A stretch of DNA of 64,000 nucleotides, taken from positions 992,001-1,056,000 of the forward strand of contig CBDHDW010000013.1 of NCBI GenBank assembly GCA_965261915.1, given 5' to 3'. Shown piece after piece: positions 55,025-63,917 of this stretch (the first letter of the stretch is position 1; every line of letters begins with the position of its first letter). A model generated the notes under the pieces. It saw only the letters and a list, made by a program, of their open reading frames with translations. It made no database searches and was not told the DNA's origin. The stretch is from JAIBDK01 sp965261915 (GTDB lineage: Bacteria > Pseudomonadota > Gammaproteobacteria > Arenicellales > Poriferihabitantaceae). The position numbers were made by a program, and so were the translations under genes.

Positions 55025-56245
55025 ATGAAAGATACCGCATTGTTTACTCAGCTTCTGGGACTTTGTGCCCCATGGCACATCACAGAGATTACGCCGAATC
55101 TGGCCGATAAGTCAATTACCATCCATATCGGTTGGCCAAAGGGAACGAAGGGGTTGTGTCGCAACTGCAATACACTTTGTTCGGTCTATGACCACCGTGA
55201 GCAACGGGCATGGTGCCCCCTTGATACGATGCAGTTCAAGACGCTGTTGGTCGCTCCGGTTCCGCGCATCCATTGTAAGGCGCATGGGATTAAAAGCCTG
55301 GAAGTGCCATGGACAGATACGCGGGCACGCTTTACGCATGTATTCGAGCGTTTTGCTATTGATGTGTTGTCGGCTACCCGCAACAAGACACCCGCCGCAA
55401 AACGACTGGGTCTGTCGTGGGATGAGGCGCATCATATTCAATCCTGAGCGGTGAAAAGAGGACGGTGCAGACGCGCTGTTGAGGAAGTTAAACACCTTGG
55501 AATTGATGAAAAAAGTTCCTCAAAGGTCAGCCTTCTATACGACCTTAATGCGTCCAGAGTGCTTGAGGTTGTGGCAGATAGGACGACGGAGTCTGCAACA
55601 GCGCTCCTGTCTACGCTTCCAGAGCAGCAGCGCAATGAAGTCATTGCGGTTGCCGTGGATATGTGGAGACCTTTTATGACGGCAGTGGAAGCGAATTTGC
55701 CGAACGCAGCCATTGTCCATGACAAGTTCCATGTCGTCCGTTATCTTACAACAATGGTCGATGAAGTCAGGCGCAGGGAAAATAAGACCCTAAAAGCAGC
55801 CGGCATCAAGCATCTCGTTGGGTCTCGATATATCTGGCTGCGCAATCCTGACAACGGGAGTGAGAAAGAGGAAGCCACTTTTTATGAGCTTCAATCAAAG
55901 GAATTGAAGGTCGCCCGCGCTTGGGCAATCAAGCAAACATTCCTTGACCTGTGGGCTTACAGCTACGACAAACCCGCCCGAAAGTTCTTTAAAAAAGGGT
56001 ACTGGTGGGCGACACATTCGCGCTTAAAGCCGGTTATTAAAGTAGCAAAGAGGCTAAAGAAACATTTCGACAATATCATGACTTACCTGAAACATCGCAT
56101 CACCAATGCGATCGCAGAAGGATTTAATGCAAAGATTCAGTCCATAAAATCGGCCGCCAGAGGGTTTAGAAACTTCGAAAACTACCGAGTTTCAATTCTG
56201 TTCCACTGTGGAAAACTTAATCTCTACCCACAGGCTTTCCAGTAG
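55025..56245 (+). pseudogene. ISL3-family transposase, interrupted by a nonsense codon
   Basis: 406 codons from ATG 55025 to TAG 56245, with one in-frame TGA at 55445-55447. N-terminal part: zinc-finger-like HCKAHG and CNTLCSVYDH. After the stop: HLGIDEKSSSKVSL (catalytic Asp region), AVDMWRPFMTAVEANLPNAA, IVHDKFHVVRYL, and SRLKPVIKVAKRLKK with ITNAIAEGFNAKIQSIKSAA. The TGA sits where family members have Trp (TGG), so a single base change disabled it. A C-terminal fragment of the same element is at 63497. Confidence 0.85.
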
Positions 56246-56606
56246 AACCTGTTTGGATGGAAACATCAAAGTGCTGGTGGCAAATATCCAAGCACAGAGA
56301 AAAGTTTTAGACAAACAATTTGTGCTAGTAGCTATAGTAATCGAGGTTTTTCAGTTCAAATTGACCGAGGAGAAAAGAAAGTTCTCGTATCTTTCGATGC
56401 CAATAAAATTGACGTTGCTGTACATCCAGAATGGTATAGGCGTGTTTCTAAAAAAAGATTGGCAACTCAACCCTATTGGGGCTTTGATGATCTATTTCAT
56501 AAAGCGGGTACAAAGTTACATAATTGCTTTTTCGTTCGTGCCGAATCAAAAAAAATTGCCGGCAAGTTGTATTTCCACCATCAAGAAATATTTATGTTGA
56601 AATCCC
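56246..56606 (+). pseudogene. MvaI/BcnI-type restriction endonuclease, N-truncated 5' fragment
   Basis: Reading from 56252 the frame gives GGKYPSTEKSFRQTICASSY, SNRGFSVQIDRGEKKVLVSF, ATQPYWGFDDLFHKAGTKLH and NCFFVRAESKKIAGKLYFHH to the IS66 junction. These segments match proteins annotated as MvaI/BcnI restriction endonucleases; AESKK may be the E-x-K half of the nuclease site. The N-terminus is lost at the ISL3 right end, and the C-terminus continues at 59193 beyond IS66 copy 2. No methyltransferase partner is visible. The gene is dead. Confidence 0.72.
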
Positions 56607-56625
56607 GTAACTGCCCAGGTTGTTT

Positions 56626-58062
56626 TTAAGCGTATTTCAGTGTTGCGATAATCTGATCGGCAGGCATCATCAGTGTTTCGATGATGTTCCATCCTTGTTT
56701 TCTCGCCGTTGTGATGACGCTGCGCAGGGTCGCAAAATCCTCTGCCCCTTGTTCAGACCTGAACCCGCCCGATATTTTCTGACGTAGTTTCAGCATCCGC
56801 AGGTCGCGTTCAGCTTCGTTGTTTGTGAAGGGTACGTCGGGATCTGTCAGAAAGCGTAGGGTGCCTTCCTTGCGATCGCGCAATCGTAAAGCCAGATTAT
56901 GTCCTGTCCGCTGCTTCTTGCGCCCCCGTCTTCCGGGTTTTGGCGGCACGAGTGGAGGCAATTCCTCATGGAAATCCAATGCTGCGGTGATGATCCTGTC
57001 GTATCGCCGATTGATAAGCGCAACAAGCGGTGTTGAAACCGCCACGCCCTTATCCCGCGCGGCCTGTGTGACATGGTGCGCACGCCGCAGTAGCCTTTGC
57101 ATCTGACCAGCCCAATCTTCCTGTTCGATTTCGACCAACGCTTGCAGTTCCCGTAAATGGTGTGCATTGCACAACGCATGGGTAACACCATCCAGCGTGA
57201 AGTAGGGCTGCCAATGATCATGCACGATACAGCCCGTGAGATTGGATAACAGATTACCGCGTTTGCTGCTGACCCGGTAGAAAGCCAGAAGCGGTGTACA
57301 GGCAACGTGAAGCCATTGCAGGCACCCCGTAATCCGGAAACCCGTCTCGTCAAGATGTTTGACGTGGACCTGTTGGGCGATCACATCCTGCAGGTGAGAA
57401 GCAACCCCCTTGAGCCGCTCTGATGCTTTGCGGTTCATGGCGGCCACAGTGGCAGGAACCAAAGGGGCATTGAACAAATCGGCCATTATTTGCGCCAGTC
57501 TGTCTTCCGGCAGGAAATGGGCGCATTGGAGATATGTTGCCACTCCGGCGATGCGTGGCCCGTACTGCACGGGTGCCTTTACTTCCAGAGGAAACGCCGC
57601 CCTGGTTGTTTCCCCACAGTGGCCGCAAAGGCAGACATGTGCCCTGTGTTCCGTTGTCACCAGGGGTTGTGGCTCGGGCAGGTCAAACACCTGTCGTGCG
57701 GCGTAATCCTCTGCCATTGATGGCGACAGCGGTGTGCCACATTGCCCGCAGACAGAAGGAAAGTGATCTTCAACATGATCGGGATCTGCCGTTTGGCACA
57801 GGGTGCTTCCCTTGTGGCCTTTCTGCCCGCCTGACTTTTTACCGGATTTTCTCCGCAGACTTTTGGTTCTGGGTTCAGCCTTGGGCTTCTTTAGGCCGTC
57901 GCTTGAAGGCGGCTTGCTACTGTTGCTGCTGTTCAAGCTGAGGCGACGCTCAAGGTCTTCAATGCGAGCCACAAGCAGGGCTATCGTTTGTGCATTCTTC
58001 TGCTTCAGCTCTTCATAAGCCTCAACGGAAACATAACCTTTGGGTGCGTTTGAAAAAATCAT
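56626..58062 (-). CDS. IS66-family transposase, copy 2
   Basis: 478 residues, intact, nearly identical to copy 1. Visible differences are at the start (MIFSNAPKG instead of MIFPDAPKG), GRRGRKKQRTG for GRRGRKKRRTG, and DLRMLKLRQ for DLRMMKLRQ. It has the same coiled coil, CxxC pairs and DDE residues. The nested IS1595 lies upstream of the start codon, so it may have separated the gene from its promoter. Confidence 0.92.
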   Translation of the reverse strand: MIFSNAPKGYVSVEAYEELKQKNAQTIALLVARIEDLERRLSLNSSNSSKPPSSDGLKKPKAEPRTKSLRRKSGKKSGGQKGHKGSTLCQTADPDHVEDHFPSVCGQCGTPLSPSMAEDYAARQVFDLPEPQPLVTTEHRAHVCLCGHCGETTRAAFPLEVKAPVQYGPRIAGVATYLQCAHFLPEDRLAQIMADLFNAPLVPATVAAMNRKASERLKGVASHLQDVIAQQVHVKHLDETGFRITGCLQWLHVACTPLLAFYRVSSKRGNLLSNLTGCIVHDHWQPYFTLDGVTHALCNAHHLRELQALVEIEQEDWAGQMQRLLRRAHHVTQAARDKGVAVSTPLVALINRRYDRIITAALDFHEELPPLVPPKPGRRGRKKQRTGHNLALRLRDRKEGTLRFLTDPDVPFTNNEAERDLRMLKLRQKISGGFRSEQGAEDFATLRSVITTARKQGWNIIETLMMPADQIIATLKYA

Positions 58063-58069
58063 AATCTTA

Positions 58070-59101
58070 CCTAATTACCACTATAGATAAGTCGCTCTAC
58101 CCCGTATATAATAACAGTCTATCTATTTAATTCATAAGGGGTATGTCATGGCGCGCAATAAGGTGCAATTCCAGAAAGGGGTTAGCTTGAACGATTTTAT
58201 CAAACAGTACGGTACCGAAGACCAGTGCTTCGATGCGCTTTATGCTTGGCGGTGGCCCAAAGGGTTTCAGTGTCCGGCCTGTGGTCACGACAAGTGCTGC
58301 CAGTTGACCATCCGTAAACTTCAGCAGTGCAATCGCTGCAATCGCCAGACCTCACTGACGGCTGGAACGATCTTTGAATCCACCAAACTACCACTCACGC
58401 TATGGTTCCAGGGTATCTATCTGATTACACAGGACAAGAAAGGCATCTCGGCCATGAAACTGCATCGTCACCTGGGTATTTCCTACAATGCCGCTTGGCG
58501 AATGAAGCACAAGCTTATGCAGGTGATGATGGAGCGGGATCACAATAACAAACTATCCGGGTTGATTGAATTGGATGATGCTTACTTGGGCGGCGAGCGT
58601 AGCGGGTGCAAGCCGGGACGTGGTGCTGCCGGTAAGATGCCTTTTGTGGCGGCGGTGGAGACCACCGCCGAACATTGCCCAATTCGGGTTAAGTTATCGG
58701 TCGTAAAGGGTTTCCGCACAGAAGCGATTAAGTCATGGAGTCAGCAACATCTGACCGAGGGCAGTACTGTTATCTCCGATGGTTTGGCGTGCTTTAATGC
58801 CGTTGTCGAGGCCGGTTGCTTGCATGACAAGATTGTGTGCGGCGGCGGGAGAGGGTCTGTCGAAAAACCTGAGTTCTATTGGGTCAATACGATTCTGGGT
58901 AACTTAAAGAGTTCATTACGCAGTACCTATCATGCTATTCGACCTAAATATGCTCAGCGATACTTGGCAGAATTTCAGTATCGTTTCAATCGTCGTTTTG
59001 ATTTGAACGACCTCATTCCCAGACTTGCTTGCGCGGCACTCAGAACGCCACCGATGCCGGAAAACTTGCTGAAGATAGGCTTGGGTTAGATGGTAATTAG
59101 G
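58070..59101 (+). mobile_element. IS1595-family element nested in IS66 copy 2
   Basis: 1032 bp, 11-bp inverted ends CCTAATTACCA, flanked by the 8-bp direct repeat TAATCTTA (58062-58069 and 59102-59109). It carries one intact transposase. A short end of the same element, in reverse orientation, is at 63862-63917. Confidence 0.9.
58148..59089 (+). CDS. IS1595-family transposase
   Basis: 313 residues. The N-terminal zinc ribbon (CPACGHDKCCQLTIRKLQQC then NRCNRQTSLTAGTIF) is diagnostic for IS1595. The ISXO2-like catalytic domain has IELDDAYLGGERSGCKPGRG (first Asp), STVISDGLACFNAVVEAG (second Asp) and the His/Asn-type third residue around YWVNTILGNLKSSLRSTYHA. It ends YRFNRRFDLNDLIPRL. The reading frame is intact and has its own upstream region within the IS, so it is possibly active. 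Confidence 0.9.
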   Translation: MARNKVQFQKGVSLNDFIKQYGTEDQCFDALYAWRWPKGFQCPACGHDKCCQLTIRKLQQCNRCNRQTSLTAGTIFESTKLPLTLWFQGIYLITQDKKGISAMKLHRHLGISYNAAWRMKHKLMQVMMERDHNNKLSGLIELDDAYLGGERSGCKPGRGAAGKMPFVAAVETTAEHCPIRVKLSVVKGFRTEAIKSWSQQHLTEGSTVISDGLACFNAVVEAGCLHDKIVCGGGRGSVEKPEFYWVNTILGNLKSSLRSTYHAIRPKYAQRYLAEFQYRFNRRFDLNDLIPRLACAALRTPPMPENLLKIGLG

Positions 59102-59184
59102 TAATCTTAATGAATCACATCGGGATTCCTCAGGCAAGAGAATTATTCCAAGAGAATTATTCCTTAGGGTACCTGGGCAGTTAC

Positions 59185-59338
59185 GAAATCCCTGGATAAA
59201 AATAAGTTTATTGATGCTATTGAAAATGGTGATGCCTATATAGATTTTGATGCCAGAACTGGACATAATCATGGCACAAAGTTTAGATTGAGAAACAGCT
59301 CGCTTATTAATTTATATAACAGCGTTAAGGCGTATTGA
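59185..59338 (+). pseudogene. MvaI/BcnI-type restriction endonuclease, 3' fragment
   Basis: Continues the frame broken at 56606: LDKNKFIDAIENGDAYI then DFDARTGHNHGTKFRLR and a stop at 59336-59338. The FDxRTGHNHGTKFR segment is a C-terminal hallmark of MvaI/BcnI-like endonucleases. With the duplicated GAAATCCC counted once, the two parts join without loss. Confidence 0.75.
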
Positions 59339-59345
59339 CACATGA

Positions 59346-59618
59346 CAGTATAAATTACTAACCACGGCACAAGTTATCGATGAATTGATTACCATTGCCA
59401 AAGAAATAAAAGCCGCCGATAAGCGCGGCGAAAATCTGGGTTTAAACGACAATGAAAACGCCCAACAAGTGCTGGGCGATGACACTCTGCACGCACTTGC
59501 CAGAACATTGGTTACACAAGTCAAAGTCAACACCAGCATTGACTGGACACTCAGAACAAGCGTGCGCGCCAGATTGCGCGTTATCGTCAAGCGAATTTTA
59601 CGCCAATACGGCTATCCC
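59346..59618 (+). pseudogene. type I restriction enzyme HsdR, C-terminal fragment
   Basis: HsdR is the translocating nuclease subunit of type I restriction systems. The frame reads TAQVIDELITIAKEIKAADK then RGENLGL, QQVLGDDTLHALARTLVTQV and SIDWTLRTSVRARLRVIVKR, ILRQYGYP, the well-known DUF3387-like end of HsdR. A short piece between ENLGL and the next block (usually ELAFYDAL) is missing, suggesting an in-frame deletion. It is cut at GYP by an IS3 element and resumes at 61566. Confidence 0.8.
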
Positions 59619-59960
59619 CTGTGTGTCAACCTGATCCCATACACTCCCTGTTTGGGATAACATAGATTTCAGGGCTATGGATGCAGGAACCACACAATGC
59701 CAAAAGCACACTCAGATCCACTCAATACACAAGTCACACCAGAGCCCGCACTGGAGAAACGCACGCGTCGCCAGTTCAAGCCGGAGTATAAGCTACGCAT
59801 AATGGCCGAAGCTGACGCCTGTAAGCACGGTGAACTGGGTGCCCTGTTACGCCGTGAGAAACTCTACAGCAATCAACTCTCCGCCTGGCGCCGCGAGTAT
59901 GCCGAAAACGGGGTTGCTGGCCTGAGCAAGAGTGCTCCCGGCCCTGCACCCTCGAAGACA
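59616..59960 (+). repeat. 345-bp tandem duplicate of the IS3 left end
   Basis: This 345-bp stretch, from the IS3 left end through two thirds of orfA, is repeated directly at 59961-60305 with about one mismatch. It encodes an orfA copy (MPKAHSDPLNTQVTPEPALE onward, 59697) that runs into the next IS start after PAPSKTP. It is a partial IS3 copy or a tandem amplification. Confidence 0.88.
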
Positions 59961-60041
59961 CCCCTGTGTGTCAACCTGATCCCATACACTCCCTGTTTGG
60001 GATAACATAGATTTCAGGGCTATGGATGCAGGAACCACACA

Positions 60042-60446
60042 ATGCCAAAAGCACACTCAGATCCACTCAATACACAAGTCACACCAGAGCCCGCACTGGA
60101 GAAACGCACGCGTCGCCAGTTCAAGCCGGAGTATAAGCTACGCATAATGGCCGAAGCTGACGCCTGTAAGCACGGTGAACTGGGTGCCCTGTTACGCCGT
60201 GAGAAACTCTACAGCAATCAACTCTCCGCCTGGCGCCGCGAGTATGCCGAAAACGGGGTTGCTGGCCTGAGCAAGAGTGCTCCCGGCCCGGCACCCTCGA
60301 AGACACCGGCTCAACGGCGCATCGAGCCGCTTGAGAAAGAAAACAATCGCCTGAACCGCAAGTTGGAGATTGCCAACGACTGTCTGGATTTGCAAAAAAA
60401 AGCCTTGTCGATGCTCGATCGTTTACGCAGTGGGAAGGATGTGTGA
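60042..60446 (+). CDS. IS3-family transposase OrfA
   Basis: 134 residues with the helix-turn-helix of OrfA (RRQFKPEYKLRIMAEADACK, GELGALLRREKLYSNQLSAW) and a C-terminal leucine-zipper-like region (RRIEPLEKENNRLNRKLEIA). The stop overlaps the orfB start (GTGA), so OrfAB may be made by frameshift. Confidence 0.9.
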   Translation: MPKAHSDPLNTQVTPEPALEKRTRRQFKPEYKLRIMAEADACKHGELGALLRREKLYSNQLSAWRREYAENGVAGLSKSAPGPAPSKTPAQRRIEPLEKENNRLNRKLEIANDCLDLQKKALSMLDRLRSGKDV

Positions 60447-61510
60447 ATAACGTGATTACCCATCGCCCTGCAAGACGGCCATTGTCGCAAGCGTGCCGTG
60501 CGCTGGGACTCAATCGCAGCAGGGTTTATGCGCACAGAAAACGAGCTGACAGTGATCTAGAGCCGCAACGTTCTCGGCAGTACGCTGTGCAACCGAGAGC
60601 ACTGAGTGCCGAGGAACGCGCAACGGTAATCGATACGCTGCACAGTGAACCTTATTGTGATCAGCCACCCGCTGAGGTCTATCACCGCCTGCTTGAGCAG
60701 GAGCAATATCTGTGTTCGGTGAGCACCCTGCACCGGCTACTTCGCAGCCTGCAGGAGACCGGTGATCGGCGCAATCAGCGGCCTGCACAGCACCATGCCA
60801 TACCGCGGCTGTTAGCCACGGGCCCGCACGATGTCTGGACATGGGATATTACGAAACTGCCGCTGGTGCGACGGGGCATCTACTTATCACTATATGTGGT
60901 GCTCGACCTGTTCAGCCGCTTTGTCGTGGCCTGGATGGTTTCACGCAAGGAAAATAGCGCGCTAGCCAAGCAGCTGATGGATGAGGCCACCACCCGCTAT
61001 GGTATTGAGCCTGGTCAACTTACCCTACACCAGGATCGTGGTTCACCGATGATCGCTCACGGGTATTTGGACTTGATGCGAGAATTGGATGTTACCTTCC
61101 GCCATAGCCGCCCTCGAGTGAGCAATGATAATGCGTTCAGTGAAAGTCAGTTTAAGACGCAGAAATACCAACCGGATTATCCCGGTCGCTTTGACACGAT
61201 GTCACACGCGCGGCTCTGGTGTGAAGGTTATTTCCACTGGTACAACTTCAAACACCATCACAGTGGGCTGGCAGGGTTTACCCCGGAACAGGTCTTTACA
61301 GGACGATATCGTGACGTGGTCGAGCAAAAGCAGCGAGCGCTTGATGAACGTTACCGGCAGAACCCCGAACGCTTTGTTCGAGGACGACCGAGAGCATCAT
61401 TGCCACCAGCAACAGTGGCAATCAACCCCGTAGAGTCCAGCAATGATGGGACCATGCGTTGCGACCGTGTTAACTTCCCGACACTCACGGCCGCTGGTTA
61501 TGTGAAATAG
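60443..61510 (+). CDS. IS3-family transposase OrfB
   Basis: 355 residues from a GTG start overlapping the orfA stop. It contains the integrase core: HDVWTWDITKLPLVRRGIYL (first Asp), LTLHQDRGSPMIAHGYLDLM (second Asp) and SNDNAFSESQFKTQKYQPDY (Glu, DDE), then FHWYNFKHHHSGLAGFTPEQ. The N-terminal part has an HTH-like region (LSQACRALGLNRSRVYAHRK). The frame is intact, so the element may be active. A reverse-strand piece of another copy ends the window. Confidence 0.92.
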   Translation: MNNVITHRPARRPLSQACRALGLNRSRVYAHRKRADSDLEPQRSRQYAVQPRALSAEERATVIDTLHSEPYCDQPPAEVYHRLLEQEQYLCSVSTLHRLLRSLQETGDRRNQRPAQHHAIPRLLATGPHDVWTWDITKLPLVRRGIYLSLYVVLDLFSRFVVAWMVSRKENSALAKQLMDEATTRYGIEPGQLTLHQDRGSPMIAHGYLDLMRELDVTFRHSRPRVSNDNAFSESQFKTQKYQPDYPGRFDTMSHARLWCEGYFHWYNFKHHHSGLAGFTPEQVFTGRYRDVVEQKQRALDERYRQNPERFVRGRPRASLPPATVAINPVESSNDGTMRCDRVNFPTLTAAGYVK

Positions 61511-61565
61511 ATGTTATCTTTAAAATGACTGTCCATATGAGGTTGACACCTTCCGACACCTTCCG

Positions 61566-61658
61566 TATCCGCCGGATCAGTAGCAACTGGCGACGGACAA
61601 TATTTTGCAACAAACCGAACTTTTCGCCGATGAATGGAGCGTGAAACCGGCTGTGTAA
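61566..61658 (+). pseudogene. type I restriction enzyme HsdR, last 30 codons
   Basis: Continues the HsdR frame after the IS3 elements: YPPDQ, an in-frame TAG (61578-61580), then QLATDNILQQTELFADEWSV and a stop at 61656-61658. This matches the usual HsdR end (YPPDKQ..AT..ILQQAE). The TAG shows decay independent of the IS insertion. Confidence 0.75.
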
Positions 61659-61956
61659 AGCCCGGGTTGTTACAATGGCGTTCTAGATGCTCCTGTTCAA
61701 TAATGTTACTCTTTTCCAGTAAACATGCTTTTGTTGCTTGGGTGACAAAGAGTCAACATGAGGCACTATTTAACCTAACACCGCATTCATTTATAACGCA
61801 ATGGACTTGGATAAGATGAGCATGGCGGGGGGATTCTTGCAGTTTCTCATGCGAAGATCCGCTATAAACGTAATTAATCACATGCTTTATACTCGCGCAG
61901 TTCACTAATATATGAAATTTCTCTGCGAACTTCATCAATATATTGCTTAATATCAC
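61659..61956. other. Degraded sequence between hsdR tail and IS66 copy 3
   Basis: No intact gene. On the minus strand, a 26-codon piece from the IS edge (DIKQYIDEVRREISYISELR then a stop at about 61879) resembles the C-terminal helix of HsdS-type specificity subunits, but it is too short to be sure. Nothing else is recognised. Confidence 0.3.
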
Positions 61957-63480
61957 GTAACTGCCCAGGTACCCTAAGGAATAATTCTCTTGCCTGAGGA
62001 ATCCCGATGTGATTCATTAAGATTATGATTTTTTCAAACGCACCCAAAGGTTATGTTTCCGTTGAGGCTTATGAAGAGCTGAAGCAGAAGAATGCACAAA
62101 CGATAGCCCTGCTTGTGGCTCGCATTGAAGACCTTGAGCGTCGCCTCAGCTTGAACAGCAGCAACAGTAGCAAGCCGCCTTCAAGCGACGGCCTAAAGAA
62201 GCCCAAGGCTGAACCCAGAACCAAAAGTCTGCGGAGAAAATCCGGTAAAAAGTCAGGCGGGCAGAAAAGCCACAAGGGAAGCACTCTGTGCCAAACGGCA
62301 GACCCCGATCATGTTGAAGATCACTTTCCTTCTGTCTGCGGGCAATGTGGCACGCCCTTATCGCCATCAATGGCCGGGGATTACGCCGCACGACAGGTGT
62401 TTGACCTGCCCGAGCCACAACCCCTGATGACAACGGAACACAGGGCACATGTCTGCCTTTGCGGCCACTGTGGGGAAACAACCAGGGCGGCGTTTCCTCT
62501 GGAGGTGAAGGCACCCGTGCAGTACGGACCACGCATCGCCGGAGTGGCAACATATCTCCAATGCGCCCATTTCCTGCCGGAAGACAGACTGGCGCAAATA
62601 ATGGCCGATTTGTTCAATGCCCCTTTGGTTCCTGCCACTGTGGCCGCCATGAACCGCAAAGCATCAGAGCGGCTCAAGGGGGTTGCTTCTCACCTGCAGG
62701 ATGTGATCGCCCAACAGGTCCACGTCAAACATCTTGACGAGACGGGTTTCCGGATTACGGGGTGCCTGCAATGGCTTCACGTTGCCTGTACACCGCTTCT
62801 GGCTTTCTACCGGGCCAGCAGCAAACGCGGTAATCTGTTATCCAATCTCACGGGCTGTATCGTGCATGATCATTGGCAGCCCTACTTCACGCTGGATGGT
62901 GTTACCCATGCGTTGTGCAATGCACACCATTTACGGGAACTGCAAGCGTTGGTCGAAATAGAACAGGAAGATTGGGCTGGTCAGATGTAAAGGCTACTGC
63001 GGCGTGCGCACCATGTCACACAGGCCGCGCGGGATAAGGGCGTGGCGGTTTCAACGCCGCTTGTTGCGCTTATTAATCGGCGATACGACAGGATCATCAC
63101 CGCTGCATTGGGTTTCCATGAGGAATTGCCTCCACTCGTGCCGCCAAAACCCGGAAGACGGGGGCGCAAGAAGCGACGGACAGGACATAATCTGGCATTA
63201 CGATTGCGCGATCGCAAGGAAGGCACCCTGCGCTTTCTGACAGATCCCGACGTACCCTTCACAAACAACGAAGCTGAACGCGACCTGCGGATGATGAAGT
63301 TACGCCAGAAAATATCGGGAGGGTTCAGGTCTGAACAAGGGGCAGAGGATTTTGCCACCCTGCGCAGCGTCATCACAACGGCCAGAAAACAAGGATGGAA
63401 CATCATCGAAACACTGATGATGCCTGCCGATCAGATTATTGCAAAACTGAAATACGCTTAAAAACAACCTGGGCAGTTAC
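61957..63480 (+). mobile_element. IS66-family element, copy 3
   Basis: 1524 bp with ends GTAACTGCCCAGGT, flanked by the 8-bp repeat AATATCAC (61949-61956 and 63481-63488). It is 14 bp shorter than copies 1 and 2 because it has one AAGAGAATTATTCC unit instead of two. It is oriented opposite to the other copies. Confidence 0.93.
62025..63461 (+). pseudogene. IS66-family transposase, copy 3, with nonsense codon
   Basis: Full-length frame (478 codons) with a TAA at 62988-62990 where the other copies have CAA (Gln, in GQMQRLLRRAHH). It translates to 321 residues before the stop, and the frame then continues to the normal end. The stop removes the last catalytic part (TNNEAERDLRMMK), so this copy should be inactive by itself, although it could be moved by copy 1 or 2. 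Confidence 0.9.
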
Positions 63481-63492
63481 AATATCACACAC

Positions 63493-63596
63493 AATAAGTT
63501 CGGCTGCCAGAGGATTTAGAAACTCCAAAAACTATCGCGTTTCAATTCTGTTTCACTACGGAAAACTCAATCTATCCCCACAGGGTTCAAAGTAGA
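63493..63596 (+). pseudogene. ISL3 transposase C-terminal fragment
   Basis: About 33 codons: SAARGFRNSKNYRVSILFHY then GKLNLSPQGSK, matching the end of the ISL3 gene at 55025-56245 with several substitutions. It begins right after the IS66 copy 3 target repeat. Confidence 0.8.
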
Positions 63597-63622
63597 ACTT
63601 TTTATTTTTATTCTTATTCTTA

Positions 63623-63861
63623 GAGACTTTTGCATAATCTACAAAACACTCGGCGCAAATCACAAACAACGTGATTTTTTATAAACTTGCCTCATTTTTT
63701 CGCCCATGTTCTCTCAATCATCAATACGACACCAAAAAAGCCTCTATTTCGGCACTTTTAACCACTTTTAGTGTGTTTTTATCTGTTTTATTGCCCATTT
63801 AGGCGCAACTCTCCTGTAAAAGTCGCAGTTGTTTGAAAATATTCATCCCGGTTTTAAGGTT
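63623..63861 (+). repeat. IS5-element left-end fragment
   Basis: GAGACTTTTGCATAATCTAC and the following 220 bp match the left end of the IS5 element at 19729 with few differences, up to the transposase end (ATATTCATCCCGGTTTTAAG). It breaks off at an IS1595 end. Confidence 0.85.
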
Positions 63862-63917
63862 ACCTAATTACCATCTAACATAAGCCTATCTTCAGCAGCT
63901 TTTCCGGCATCGGTGGC
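63862..63917 (-). repeat. IS1595-element end fragment
   Basis: ACCTAATTACCATCTAACAT and the next 36 bp are the reverse complement of the right end of the IS1595 at 58070-59101, including the last codons of its transposase. It is cut by an IS3 right end. Confidence 0.85.

Larger units (their letters stand above)
56607..59184 (-). mobile_element. IS66-family element, copy 2, carrying a nested IS1595
   Basis: Ends GTAACTGCCCAGGT, flanked by the 8-bp repeat GAAATCCC (56599-56606 and 59185-59192). Removing the 1032-bp IS1595 and one copy of its target repeat leaves exactly 1538 bp, the size of copy 1. Inserted in the restriction endonuclease gene. Confidence 0.93.
59961..61560 (+). mobile_element. 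IS3-family element (complete)
   Basis: About 1.6 kb with ends sharing GTGTCAACCT (left CCTGTGTGTCAACCTGAT; right, reversed, GGAAGGTGTCAACCTCAT). It has the two overlapping reading frames typical of IS3. Together with the tandem partial copy it interrupts hsdR; TATCC occurs at both hsdR edges (59613-59617 and 61566-61570), a likely target duplication. Confidence 0.85.

Noticed and set aside
56208..56600. 130-codon plus-strand frame after ISL3
   Set aside because: Another frame of the same DNA encodes the MvaI/BcnI-like sequence, which has clear family motifs.
61879..61956. Possible HsdS C-terminal helix on the minus strand
   Set aside because: Only 26 codons with a helical, charged pattern; too little to assign, and its orientation is opposite to hsdR.
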